NCBI GenBank assembly: GCA_963791325.1
Contig: CAWBRU010000015.1
Location: 1-64,000, forward strand
Reading direction: 5' to 3'
From: JBEVJK01 sp963791325
GTDB taxonomy: Bacteria > Pseudomonadota > Alphaproteobacteria > Rhizobiales > Rhizobiaceae
Length of the DNA stretch: 64,000 nt
Shown: positions 36,017 through 45,468 of the stretch, in pieces
Position numbering within the stretch: position 1 is the first letter of the stretch
Layout of the letters: each line of letters begins with the position of its first letter
The notes under the pieces: generated by a model
Databases searched by the model: none
Told to the model about the DNA's origin: nothing
The model's input: only the letters and a program-made list of their open reading frames with translations
Translations under genes and position numbers: made by a program

Positions 36017-37198
36017 GCCACCCTCGCGGCGGCATGACCTGGAACCACCCGCGCGGCTACGATCCGATGGTCGCCTGCCGCGCGCTCTGGAGGCGAAAGA
36101 CCGGCGTCGAGGTCGACCTGGGACAAGCGCTCGCTGCAGGACTTCGAGATCGTTCCCGGTGGAGGAGCTGGCGCGCCGCTACGACCTGATCGTCATCGAC
36201 CACCCGCATGTCGGCCAGATCACCGCGGAGGGCTGCCTGACGCCGCTCGACGTCGCCGGGCGCGAGGCCGAGCGGACGGCGCTTGCGGCGGGCAGCGTCG
36301 GCCGGTCCTATCCGAGCTACACTCTGGCAGCGGCGGCAATGGGCGCTTCCGATCGATGCGGCAGCGCAGGTGCAGGCCTACCGGCCCGACCTGATCGAGG
36401 CCGCGCCCGCGACGCTGGGACGGAGGTGCTGTCGCTGGCCGGCGAGGGCCGGGTGCTGCTGCCGCTGCGCACGCCGCATTCGCTGATGGTCTTCTACACG
36501 CTCGCCGCCAATCTGGGCATGCCCTGCGCGACGGGCGAGCCGGGCGAGCTGATCGACGCGGCGAACAGGGCATGCGCGTGCTTCGAGATGATGCGCGAGC
36601 TGTTCGCGCTCGTCGATCCGGCGTGCCTCGACCATGGATCCGATCGCCGTGTCCGAGGCGCATGGCCGCGGCCGGCAGCCGGATCGCCTGCGCGCCGCTG
36701 ATCTACGGCTATGTCAGCTATGCGCGCGACGGCTTCCGCCCGCACCGCCTCGGCGTTCGCCGACATCCCGCAGGCAGGCGCGGCCGGGCCGGTGGGCTCG
36801 GCGCTCGGCGGCACCGGGATCGCGGTCTCGGCGTTCTCCCGCGCGCCTGCTGCGGCGATCGATTTCGCCTATTGGGTCGCAAGCGGCCGCGGTGCAAAGC
36901 ACCGTCTATGCCGGCTCCGGCGGGCAGCCCGGACATGCGGCTGGCTGGGAGGACGCCGGCCGTCAACGCCGACAGCGGCGACTTCTACAAGGCCACCCGC
37001 GCGACCCTCGACGGCGCCTGGGTGCGGCCGCGGCACGACGGCTACATGGCGTTCCAGCAGGCGGCTGCCGACCGCCTCGGCGCAGCGCTTGCCGCGGGCG
37101 AGCCGGCCGCGGCGGTGATCGACGACCTCAACCGCCTGTTCCGCGACAGCTTCAAGGGCGGCAGTTCCGCTACCGGAAACGTCAACCAGAACGCCTGA
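36013..37198 (+). pseudogene. Solute-binding-protein-like protein without signal peptide, frameshifted
   Basis: From a GTG overlapping the preceding stop: MTWNHPRGYDPMVACRALW, then LARRYDLIVIDHPHVGQITA, GCLTPLDVAGREAERTALAA, LLPLRTPHSLMVFYTLAANL, PLIYGYVSYARDGFRPHRL, GGTGIAVSAFSR and DGAWVRPRHDGYMAFQQAAA. The fold is that of family 1 extracellular solute-binding proteins, about 390 residues, but it begins directly with the mature part, so it should stay in the cytoplasm. Nine indels (36119 to 36958) break it. Position between a CoA-transferase and a ribose-type ABC importer suggests a role with the CoA-linked enzymes, not transport; that is inference. Confidence 0.7.
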
Positions 37199-37218
37199 AG
37201 AACCATGGAGGAGAGACA

Positions 37219-38410
37219 ATGCGCGTGGACAGAAAGAGCTTGCTCGTCGCAACCGCAATCGGCCTCAGCGCATCGGGTGCGCTCGCCCAGGACGTCGCCG
37301 GCACGATTGCCGGCCTGCCGCCCGAGCTCAAGGCCCAGTATGACGGCGCCCCGCAGAAGGTGCTGCCTTCGGCCTGGGACAATTTCACACCGGCGGCCAA
37401 GCCGTGGAAATGGTGCCATTCGGAATCCTACCAGGGCAATCCGTGGCGGGTGACGGTGACCAACGAGCTGAAGCGGCTCGTCGACGGGCTGATCGCCGAC
37501 GGCAGCGTCGCGAGCTTCGAGGTCGTCCGATTCGAACAACGATGTCAGCCAGCAGATCAGCCAGATCCGCGCCTTCATCGACAAGGGCTGCTCGATCATC
37601 ACCTCGATCCCCGGCTCGGCGACGGCGCTCGACGATGCCATCGATGCTGCTGCCAAGGCGGGCATTCCGTTCGTCACCGCAGCCGGCTCGGTGACCAGCC
37701 CGAACGCGATCAATGTCGATTCCAACTATTCGCGGTGGGGCTACGACATGATCGCGGCCATCGGCAAAGCCCTGCCGGACGGCGGCAGCGTGCTGATGGT
37801 CGAAGGCATCGCCGGCCACCCGATCGTGGTCCAGGAGCGCCAAGGCGGCGACAAGGCGCTCGGCGAGAATCCCAAGCTCAAGGTCGCCCGCAGCGTCAAC
37901 GGCAACTGGACGGCCAACGTCACCAAGACGGTGGTGCTGCAGGCGATCGCCACCAATCCGGCGCCGATCGACGCGGTGTGGACGACCGGCAGCGAGAGCC
38001 GGGTGATCGCCGAAGCCTTTGCCGAGGCCGGGCCGGCCGGCACCGCTGATCACCGGGTCGATCACCGGCGATGCGCTGGGCTACTGGAAGGCCAATCCCG
38101 GACAAGTACAGGTTCGAAGGCCACGCGGTGCTGCCGCACTGGACCGCCGAGACCCTGTTTCGCGTCGGCGCTGCGCATGCTCGAGGGCCAGAAGCCGAAG
38201 CTCAATACGCTGTTGATCCCGATCCCGCCGGTCCACGCAGCCGAGCTCGCCTCCTGGTACAAGGACTGCATGACCCCGGATGCCGTTTCGGTGTTCCCGG
38301 TGCCGCCGAAGGACCCGATGCCGGAGGAGTGGATGGACGCCTATTTCACCAACCCGGCGCCGACCAAGGGCTGGGACTATTCCAAGGTGCCCGACGCCTG
38401 CGCCAAATGA
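37219..38410 (+). pseudogene. Periplasmic sugar-binding protein of a ribose-type ABC importer, frameshifted
   Basis: Starts with a clear Sec signal peptide, RKSLLVATAIGLSASGALAQ, after GGAGAGA. The joined frames give SESYQGNPWRVTVTNELKRL, DVSQQISQIRAFIDKGCSII, TSIPGSATALDDAIDAAAKA, VDSNYSRWGYDMIAAIGKAL and PHWTAETLFRV. This is a type I periplasmic binding protein of about 396 residues, as in RbsB-like systems. Extra bases near 37527, 38033, 38100 and 38166 break the frame. The stop overlaps the next ATG (ATGA). Confidence 0.85.
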
Positions 38411-39940
38411 GCAGCCAAGATCCGGCATGCGGCCTGCCGGGCCGGCGCGGGGTGAATGCGATGCTTGAGGTGGCGGCGCTGTCGAAACGCTACGGCGAGA
38501 CGATCGCGCTCGCCAACGCCTCGATCGTGTTCCGAGCCGGCACGATCCACACCATCCTGGGCGAGAACGGCTCGGGTAAGAGCACCCTGGTCAAGCTTCT
38601 GTCCGGCATCGTCAGGCCCGACAGCGGCGAGATCCGGCTTGCCGGTCGGCCGGTTTCGGGCGGCGGCCCGGCCGCGTTCCAGGCCGCCGGCTTTGCCACC
38701 GTGTTCCAGGAGGTGCTGATCGCGCCCGACCGCTCGGTCGCCGACAATATCCTGCTCGGCCTCGACGGGCTGTGGATCCGGCGGGTGCCGCGCGGTCAAC
38801 GCCGGACGCGCGCCGCCGCGGCGCTTGCCGCCCTCTCCCGCACGCCGGTGCCGCTCGAGCGGCCCGCCGGCGAGCTGCCGCTGGCGGTGCAGCAGCTGGT
38901 GGTGCTTGCCCGCGCGGTCGCCCGCGACCCGCCATTCTGATCCTCGACGAGGTCACCGCCGCGCTGGATTTTTCCGACCGCGAGGCGGTATTCCAGATGA
39001 TGCGGCAGCGGGCGGCGGCGGGCGGCCTGGTGCTGTTCATCACCCATCGCATGGACGAGGTGATGGCGCTCTCGCGATCGGATTTCCATCCTGCGCGGCG
39101 GCCAGGTGGTGCGCACCGAACCGCGCGGCCGGTCCAGCGCCGGTCAATTGCTGCGGGCGATGGCACCGGAGACCGCCGCGGGCCTGGCGCATGGCTGAAC
39201 CGGTGCTGATCGGCCGGGACGTGGTCGTCGCCGCGCGGCGCCCAACCGGTGTCGCTGTCGCTCGGTGCCGGCGAGATCGTCGGGCTGGCCGGGCTCGACG
39301 GCCATGGCCAGGAACGTTTCCTCGAGACGCTTGCCGGGCTTGCCCGGCCCCGCTGCCGGCACCGTGGTCCGCCAGCGACGGACACGCTTCCCGCCCGATC
39401 GAGGGCTTCCGCAGTGCGGTCGCGGCAGGCATCGCCTATCTGCCGCGCGATCGGCGCGCGACCGGCATCTTCCCGACCCAGTCGATGCTCGACAATTTCG
39501 CCATCTCCACCGTCGGCCGCGACCGCGGGCCGCTCGGCCTGATCGACTGGCGGCAGCGCCGTGCGCCGCTACGAGCGCTTCCGCCGGACCCTGTCGATCG
39601 TCGCGCCGCGTCCGGATGCGCCGATCACGACCCTGTCGGGGGGCAACCAGCAGAAGGTGCTCCTGGCGCGCGCTCTGGCGCTCGAGCCTGCCGTGCTGTT
39701 GCTCAACGACCCGACCCGCGGCGTCGACGTCGCCACCCGGCAGGTGCTCTACGGCGTGTTCCGCGGGCTGGCCGGCGAAGGCATGGCGCTGGTCATCCTG
39801 TCGACCGAGATCGAGGAGGTGCTGCTTCTCTGCCAGCCGCGTCCTGGTGTTCCGCGACGGCCATGTCGGCGGCCGAGCTCACCGGCGCGGCGATGACGGC
39901 CGAGGCGGTGATCGCGGCGATGTTCGGGCGCGCGGCATGA
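38407..39940 (+). pseudogene. Sugar ABC importer ATPase with two nucleotide-binding domains, frameshifted
   Basis: An RbsA-like protein of about 510 residues. First domain: GENGSGKST (Walker A), VFQEVLIAPDRSVADNILLG, LILDEVTAALDFSDREAVF and ITHRMDEVMAL. Second domain: LSLGAGEIVGLAGLDGHGQE, IAYLPRDRRATGIFPTQSML, TTLSGGNQQKVLLARALALE (signature) and LNDPTRGVDVATRQ. As usual, the second Walker A is degenerate. Indels occur near 38930, 39080, 39241, 39350, 39370, 39560, 39838 and 39868. In-frame the first domain would stop at 39198, just where the second begins with an ATG. Next gene starts by ATGA overlap. Confidence 0.85.
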
Positions 39941-40891
39941 GCGGCCGTCTCACCACGCTGGCGGCCCGCACCGGCTTTGCGCTGGTGCTGCTGGTGGTGC
40001 TGCTCGCGGCCAATCTGATGCTCAACCCGGCCCGCTTCCAGCCGGCCGCCTGGGGCACGCTGCTCGGCCTCGCCGCGCCGCTGATCGGCGCGGCTGCCGC
40101 CTCGCGCCGGTCATCCTCGCCGGCCGCGGCGGCATCGACATCTCGGTCGGGCCGCTGATGGGCTTCGTCAACGCGGTGGTGATCGCCGTTCTGTTTCTCA
40201 AGCTGGGCATCAGTCTCGCCGCTGGTGCTCGTTCCGGCGGCGCTGGCGGTCGGCGGCCTGGTCGGCGCAGCCAACGGGCTTCATGGCAACGATGATCCGC
40301 ATCCAGCCGATCGTCGCAACGCTCGGCACCTATCTGATTCTCGCCGGCGTGACGCTGACGCATCCTGCCGGCGCCGATCGGTCCCGCGCCGGCCTGGCTG
40401 AAAGCGATGGCCGGGCCGCTGTCGCTCGCTGCCGCTGGCGGCGATCTTCCTCGCCTGGTGGCTGATCCGGCAGACGCCGTTCTACGATCAGCTGATGGCG
40501 GTGGGCAGCGACGACCGCGCCGCCTACACCGCCGGCGTGCCGGTGACGCTGGTGCGCTTCCTGGCCTACGTGCTGACCGGCGTGCTGGCCGGCGCCGCCG
40601 GGCTGATGCTGACCGCGCTGATCGGCTCGGCCGACCCCAATATCGGCCCGAGCTATACCCTGATCGCGATCGCCGCGGTCGCCTTGGGCGGCGTCAGCCT
40701 CGCCGGCGGGCGCGGCGGGCTGGCCGGCGCGGCCATCGGCGCGGTCGACATCTTCCTGCTGCAGAGCCTGCTCACCGCCTTCAACGTGTCGACCTACGTG
40801 CTGCAGGTCGCCTACGGCGCGATCCTCGTCTCGGCGGTGGTGCTGACGGCGCTGCAGGAACGGCTCGCCGCAACGCGGAGGCCGGCGATGA
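39937..40891 (+). pseudogene. Sugar ABC importer permease 1, frameshifted
   Basis: RbsC-like membrane protein: LVLLVVLLAANLMLNPARF, then VILAGRGGIDISVGPLMGFV (the family hallmark), IRIQPIVATLGTYLILAGVT, LVRFLAYVLTGVLAGAAGLM, TLIAIAAVALGGVSLAGGRG and VAYGAILVSAVVLTALQ. About 315 residues with eight or more helices. Breaks near 40101 (loss), 40220, 40279, 40361 and 40433 (gains). The end is put at the TGA overlapping the next ATG; reaching it needs one more shift near the C-terminus. Confidence 0.8.
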
Positions 40892-41854
40892 GCGGCTTCC
40901 TCGCCACCACCCGCGGGCGCGATCGCCGGCGCCGCGGCGGTCGCAGTGCTGCTGCACCTGATCGGCGCTCTGCTCATCCCCGGCTATTCGGCGCCGTTTG
41001 CCGTCCGTGCCATGCTGGTGATCGCCTCGCTGCTGGCCGTCGCCTCGGTCGGCCAGACGCTGGTGGTGATCCTCGGCGGCATCGATCTGTCGATCCCGTT
41101 CGTCATCGGCTTTGCCAATGTCGTCGCCGCGCAGCTCTACGGCCAGGGCTGGAACTTCGCGCTTGTCTGTCTGCTGGTCGCAGCGCTGGCGCTGGCGATC
41201 GGCGCGGTCAACGGCCTCCTGTCGCGGGCACTCTCGATCCACCCGCTGATCGTCACGCTGGGCATCGGAATGATCGTGCAGGGACTGGTGCTTCTGTGGA
41301 CCAAAGGCTTCCCGTCGGGATCGGCGCCGGCGGCGGTGTCGGCGTTCGTCTCGATCGGCGGATCGGTCGGGCCGCTGCCGGTGCCGTGGCTGGTGCCGTC
41401 GGTGGCGTGCCATGACGGCGCTGATCGCGCTTGTTCTCGCCCGTACGCCCTACGGCCGCAGGCTCTATGCGCTGGGCAGCAACCCGCGCGCGGCCCCGCT
41501 TGCGCTCATCGATCCGGTCGGGATGTGGACGCTGACCTACGCCGTCAGCGCGCTGTTTGCCGCCGCGGCCGGCATCCTGCTGCTCGGCTTCACCGGTTCG
41601 GCCTATGGCGATGTCGGACAGCCCTATCTGTTCCAGACCATCGCCGCGGTGGTCGTCGGCGGGGCGGCACTGGTCGGCGGCCGAGGCAGCTTCGTCGGCA
41701 CGCTGGTCGGGGTGCTGGTGCTGACCGAGATCAACACGCTTGCTGATCGGACTGGGGTTCCAGCCGGCGACCGTGCAGGCCGCGCTGGGCGGCGGTGATC
41801 GTGGCTCTGGTGTCCCTCTACGGCCGGGAAGCGCACGTCAGCGGGACCATCTAG
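40888..41854 (+). pseudogene. Sugar ABC importer permease 2, frameshifted
   Basis: Second RbsC-like permease: FAVRAMLVIASLLAVASVGQ, TLVVILGGIDLSIPFVIGFA (hallmark), LSIHPLIVTLGIGMIVQGLV, TPYGRRLYALGSNPRAAPLA, TIAAVVVGGAALVGGRGSFV and a C-terminal VALVSLYGREAHVSGTI. About 320 residues. Four single-base gains near 40917, 41411, 41740 and 41789. Last gene of the broken operon; a stem-loop follows. Confidence 0.8.
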
Positions 41855-41861
41855 ACTATCA

Positions 41862-41906
41862 AGGCGGCTCTAAAGAAACGGTGCTCCGCCCTAAAGCCGC
41901 CAGAGG
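41862..41906. terminator. Inverted repeat between convergent genes
   Basis: GGCGGCT and AGCCGCC flank a 31-base loop that itself contains CTAAAG and CCTAAAG copies. It spans the gap between the permease stop and the end of the amidohydrolase gene and could end transcription from either side. No T tract. Confidence 0.3.
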
Positions 41907-42727
41907 CGCTTGGCGTTGCCGGAGAGCAGCGCGGCGCGCTCGTCGGCGCTCACCCCTTCAAGCAGCGCGTGCGTTGCGGCGACCCAGGCGGATAGGCCGC
42001 CGCCCAGCGTGCAGACCGGCCAGTCGCTGCCCCACACCACCCGGTCCCAGCCGAAGCTTTCGATCGTGTGCTCGACATACGGCCTGAGCGTGGCGACGGT
42101 CCAGTCGGCGGGGTCGGCATAGGCGACCACGCCGGAAATTTTCGCGGTGACGTTCGGCCGGCGGGCGATGTCGGTGATCGCCGCCCGCCATGCCGCCGCA
42201 TCACCCGACCTGATGTCGGGAACGCCGCAATGATCGAGCACGAAGGTCGCGCCGGGCGCCAGATCGGCGAGCGCCGCCGCCCTGCCGATCTGGCGCGGCA
42301 GCACGCAAAAGTCGAAGGTAAGCCCGCTGCCGGCGAGCCGGGCGATGTTGGCGCGGAAGGCCGGCGCCTCGCTGAGCTCGTCCGGCATCACGTGAAGCAC
42401 GCGGCGCAAGCCCTTGACCAGCGGATCGGCCTTGGCCGCGGCGAGCGTGGCGTCGAAGCCGGGATCTTCCGGCCGGCAGGCGGCGATCGCGCCGACGATC
42501 AGGCTCTCCGGCCGCTTTTCCAGGCCGGCGACATAGCGGGTCTCGGCGTCGATGTCGGCCGGGTCGACATCGACCTCCATGTGCAGCGCCTGGGCTATGC
42601 CGACGCGCTCGGCCTCGCGTCGGTAGGTCTCGTAGGGAAAATCGCGGTCGAGCGCCGGCACCCCGGCGAGCCACGGATAGTGCAGCGCTGTCCGATCGAT
42701 GACATGAAGATGCGTATCGATGATCAT
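41891..42727 (-). CDS. Amidohydrolase family lactonase, L-fuconolactonase-like
   Basis: A 278-residue TIM-barrel hydrolase of the amidohydrolase-2 group. It starts MIIDTHLHVIDRTALHYPWL with the first metal box HxH, continues KGLRRVLHVMPDELSEAPAF, TFVLDHCGVPDI and ends VWGSDWPVCTLGGGLS with the catalytic aspartate, and SGNAKRLWRL. AGGAGG precedes the ATG. Members include L-fucono- and L-rhamnono-lactonases and 2-pyrone-4,6-dicarboxylate hydrolase. Given the fuconate dehydratase in the same cluster, opening of an aldonolactone is the likely role. Intact, unlike the operon facing it. Confidence 0.88.
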   Translation of the reverse strand: MIIDTHLHVIDRTALHYPWLAGVPALDRDFPYETYRREAERVGIAQALHMEVDVDPADIDAETRYVAGLEKRPESLIVGAIAACRPEDPGFDATLAAAKADPLVKGLRRVLHVMPDELSEAPAFRANIARLAGSGLTFDFCVLPRQIGRAAALADLAPGATFVLDHCGVPDIRSGDAAAWRAAITDIARRPNVTAKISGVVAYADPADWTVATLRPYVEHTIESFGWDRVVWGSDWPVCTLGGGLSAWVAATHALLEGVSADERAALLSGNAKRLWRL

Positions 42728-42765
42728 GCCGTCCTCCTGGCGCCTGGAATTCATTCCACAGAAAA

Positions 42766-42786
42766 ATTCGTTGTTCAAATACGAAT
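42766..42786. promoter_or_regulatory. Possible operator upstream of the amidohydrolase gene
   Basis: ATTCGT and ACGAAT form a perfect 6-base inverted repeat around nine bases. It sits between the IclR gene end and the amidohydrolase start, about 40 bases before the latter. Confidence 0.4.
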
Positions 42787-43575
42787 TCAGCGAGCCTGGG
42801 TGACGTCCGACCCGGCCAGCCGCGACAGCCGCTCGGCGGTCGCCAGAATGAGCTCGACGGTGCGGGTGATGTCGGGCGCGCCGGGCGCATTGACGAGCGT
42901 GATATAGGGCACGGTGAGCGCGGCGAGTGCCCGCCCGTCCGGGCCGAGCACCGGGGCGGACAGGTTGTAGACGCCGGCGGTCTGCAGGCTCGCCATCATT
43001 TCGTAGCCACGGTCGCGGATCTGGTCGAGACGGTCGAAGAATTCGGGCGGCTGCGGCGCCGTCTCGGTGCTGCCGATATGCTCGGCGATCATCATCAGCC
43101 GCTCCGCCGGCGAGCGGAAGGCAAGCAGGACGTGGCCTGAGCCGGTGTCGAACAGGCTGATATGGGAGCCGACGCGGATCGAGATGCCCCAATAGCCCGG
43201 CGCCTCCTGCTGGGCGATGACCACGGCGGAGCCGCGGTCGAAGACGACCAGCTGATTGGCTTGCCGCGAGCGCTCGGCGAGCTCGCGCATCAGCGGGGTG
43301 GCGTACGACACCAGCCGGCGCACGGGCTGGTGCAGCTGCGCCAGCCCGAACAGCTTCAGCGTCAGCGCATAGCGGTCACCGTCGATCTTGGTGACGTAGC
43401 CGCGCCTGACCAGCCGGTCGAGCATGCGATAGAACTCGTTCGGGCTGCGGCCCAGCCGCTTGGCGACCTCGGCCTGGGTCAATCCGCCGTCGACGCCGGA
43501 GAGCAGCTCGAGAATGTCGAGCCCCTTATCGAGCGCCGGCGCCCGATAGCGATCGACCTCGGTGTCTTCGGTCAC
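42787..43575 (-). CDS. IclR-family transcriptional regulator
   Basis: A 262-residue regulator. The winged helix lies at about 12-75 (ALDKGLDILELLSGVDGG, LTQAEVAKRLGRSPNEFYRM, LDRLVRRGYVTKIDGDRYAL). The effector domain follows: RRLVSYATPLMRELAERSRQ, HISLFDTGSGHVLLAFRSP, RDRGYEMMASLQTAGVYNLS and APVLGPDGRALAALTVPYI. No ATG is available at the right place; GTG 43575 after GAGAGG is the best start. It is divergent from the MalE-type importer operon and probably controls both that operon and the amidohydrolase gene behind it, with a sugar acid as effector. Confidence 0.9.
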   Translation of the reverse strand: MTEDTEVDRYRAPALDKGLDILELLSGVDGGLTQAEVAKRLGRSPNEFYRMLDRLVRRGYVTKIDGDRYALTLKLFGLAQLHQPVRRLVSYATPLMRELAERSRQANQLVVFDRGSAVVIAQQEAPGYWGISIRVGSHISLFDTGSGHVLLAFRSPAERLMMIAEHIGSTETAPQPPEFFDRLDQIRDRGYEMMASLQTAGVYNLSAPVLGPDGRALAALTVPYITLVNAPGAPDITRTVELILATAERLSRLAGSDVTQAR

Positions 43576-43740
43576 ATGCCTCTCCAGTGAATTCCCCACT
43601 GCATATACGCACGATCCGCAACGGCGGGAAAGCGGGAAACAGCTTGACCTCTCTGTAAAAATAACCTTTGTATATGAATGAAGCGTTGCGACCGCCGGCC
43701 TCGGCCGTGCGTCGCGACTCTGCCCAAGGGAGGAAGTCAG
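43576..43740. promoter_or_regulatory. Divergent regulatory region between IclR gene and importer operon
   Basis: TTGACC at 43644 and TTTGTA at 43667, 17 bases apart, could form a promoter towards the importer. CATATAC (about 43611) and GTATATG (about 43670) are reverse complements and could be half-sites for the regulator. The region is AT-rich compared with its surroundings. Confidence 0.45.
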
Positions 43741-45057
43741 ATGACCAGAATGCTCACCGGCCTCGCCGCCGGAGCCGTCCTTTTGGCAATCTCCGGCGGC
43801 GCGTCCGCCGCGGATCTGCCCGGCAAGTTCGAAGGCGTGACGATCGACGCCAAGCTGATCGGCGGCCAGCAATATGAAGCGCTCTATGCGCGCATCCCGG
43901 AATGGGAGAAGCTGACCGGCGCCAAGGTCAACATCCTGTCGAAGAAGAACCATTTCGAGCTCGACAAGGAGATCAAATCCGACATTGCCTCGGGCAGCAT
44001 CAACTGGTGCGTGGCGTCCAACCATTCCTCCTTCGCGCCGCAATATCCCGACATCTACACCGATCTCGCCCAGCTGCTGCCGAAGAAAGAGATCGATGCC
44101 TTCGTGCCGGCCAACATCAAGGCCTCGACGCTGGACGGCAAGCTGGTGATGCTGCCGCGGGCGCAGTTCGACGTGTCGGCACTTTACTACCAAAAGAGCC
44201 TCTATGCCGACGAAGCCAAGAAGAAGGCCTACAAGGACAAATACGGCGTCGAGCTGGCGCCGCCGGACACCTGGGAAGAGGTGACGCGGCAGGCGGAGTT
44301 CTTCGCCGCCCCGCCGGATTTCTACGGAACCCAGTTCGCCGGCAAGGAAGAGGCGATCAACGGCCGTTTCTACGAAATGGTGGTCGCCGAGGGCGGCGAG
44401 TATCTCGACAAGGACGGCAAGCCGGCCTTCAATTCAGACGCCGGGGTGCGCGCGCTCGATTGGTTCGTCAACCTCTACAAGGCCAAGGCGGTGCCGGCCG
44501 GCACCACCAACTATCTGTGGGACGACCTCGGCCAGGGCTTTGCGTCGGGCACGGTGGCGCTCAACCTCGACTGGCCGGGCTGGGCCGGTTTCTTCAACGA
44601 TCCGAAGTCGTCCAAGGTGGCGGGCAATGTCGGGGTCAAGGTGCAGCCCAAGGGTTCGTCCGGCAAGCGCACCGGCTGGTCGGGCCACCACGGCTTCTCG
44701 GTGACCGAAAGCTGCGCCAACAAGGAGGCGGCGGCGTCGCTCGTCTGGTGGCTGACCAACGAGGACAGCCAAAAGCTCGAGGCCGCGGCCGGGCCGCTGC
44801 CGACGCGCACCGCCGTGTGGCAGTGGGATATCGACCAGGCCAAGGGCGACGCCTACAAGACCGAGGTGCTGACCGCCTTCCAGGAAGCCGCGCAGAACGC
44901 CTTCCCGGTGCCGCAGACGCCCGAATGGATCGAGATCTCCAACGCCGTCTATCCCGAGCTCCAGGCCGCCATCCTCGGCGACAAGACGTCCAAGCAGGCG
45001 CTCGACGACGCCGCCAAGAAGGCAAACGAGATCCTCGAGGACGCCGGCAAGCTCTGA
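43741..45057 (+). CDS. Sugar-binding protein of a MalE-type ABC importer
   Basis: A 438-residue family 1 solute-binding protein with a Sec signal peptide (MLTGLAAGAVLLAISGGASA, cleavage likely before ADLPGKFEG). Family features include YARIPEWEKLTGAKVNIL, LPRAQFDVSALYYQKSLYAD, PPDTWEEVTRQAEFFA, TVALNLDWPGWAGFFNDP and the C-terminal TPEWIEISNAVYPELQAAIL. GGGAGG precedes the ATG. It heads an operon with two permeases and an ATPase and then the sugar-acid enzymes, so the ligand is likely L-fucose, another 6-deoxy sugar or an oligomer. Not to be confused with the signal-less homologue at 36013. Confidence 0.92.
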   Translation: MTRMLTGLAAGAVLLAISGGASAADLPGKFEGVTIDAKLIGGQQYEALYARIPEWEKLTGAKVNILSKKNHFELDKEIKSDIASGSINWCVASNHSSFAPQYPDIYTDLAQLLPKKEIDAFVPANIKASTLDGKLVMLPRAQFDVSALYYQKSLYADEAKKKAYKDKYGVELAPPDTWEEVTRQAEFFAAPPDFYGTQFAGKEEAINGRFYEMVVAEGGEYLDKDGKPAFNSDAGVRALDWFVNLYKAKAVPAGTTNYLWDDLGQGFASGTVALNLDWPGWAGFFNDPKSSKVAGNVGVKVQPKGSSGKRTGWSGHHGFSVTESCANKEAAASLVWWLTNEDSQKLEAAAGPLPTRTAVWQWDIDQAKGDAYKTEVLTAFQEAAQNAFPVPQTPEWIEISNAVYPELQAAILGDKTSKQALDDAAKKANEILEDAGKL

Positions 45058-45468
45058 TTGATCAGCGATGGGCTTTTTGTCCGACCGCGCCGGCCGCCGG
45101 GTCGGTGCGCGGCCTGCAGCGGTTACACGGATCCCCCCTCACCCGCCGGCGCTCACGCGCCGGCTTCCCTCTCCCCGTTGGGGCGAGGGGGCGCCGGCCG
45201 CCGGGTCGGTGCTCGGCCGGCAGCGGTTACGCGGGTTCCAAGGTGAGAGCTTCCAAGGGGAACAGCTTTGCAGGGCGGCCACCGGCCACCTCGCCCCACC
45301 GGCTTTTACAAGAGGCCACCGCCCACCTCGCCCCGGCGGGGAGAGGTCGACGCGGGCGGGGCCCGCGTCGGGTGAGGGGGTGATGTGCCGGCTTCTCACC
45401 CTCAAGCAGCTCGCGATGGCCCACAGGCAGGCACGGGTGGCGCGCAGCCAACGCTCGCGCCGGGCTTC
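45058..45468. repeat. Intergenic cluster of palindromic and direct repeats
   Basis: A unit beginning GCCGGCCGCCGGGTCGGTGC and running to GCAGCGGTTAC occurs twice (about 45087-45127 and 45193-45235). Between and after are hairpins such as CCGGCG/CGCCGG and CCCTCTCCCC/GGGGCGAGGG, and a twice-repeated CCACCTCGCCCC. The block lies between the binding-protein gene and its permeases, a common place for mRNA-stabilising hairpins that raise binding-protein yield; that role is inferred. Confidence 0.6.

Noticed and set aside
34253..41854. Programmed frameshifting or recoding throughout the operon
   Set aside because: Sites share no slippery heptamer or downstream structure, occur every 200 bases or so, and are mostly simple run-length changes.
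45087..45235. Possible CRISPR-like array
   Set aside because: Only two repeat units with palindromic filler; no regular spacers and no cas genes.
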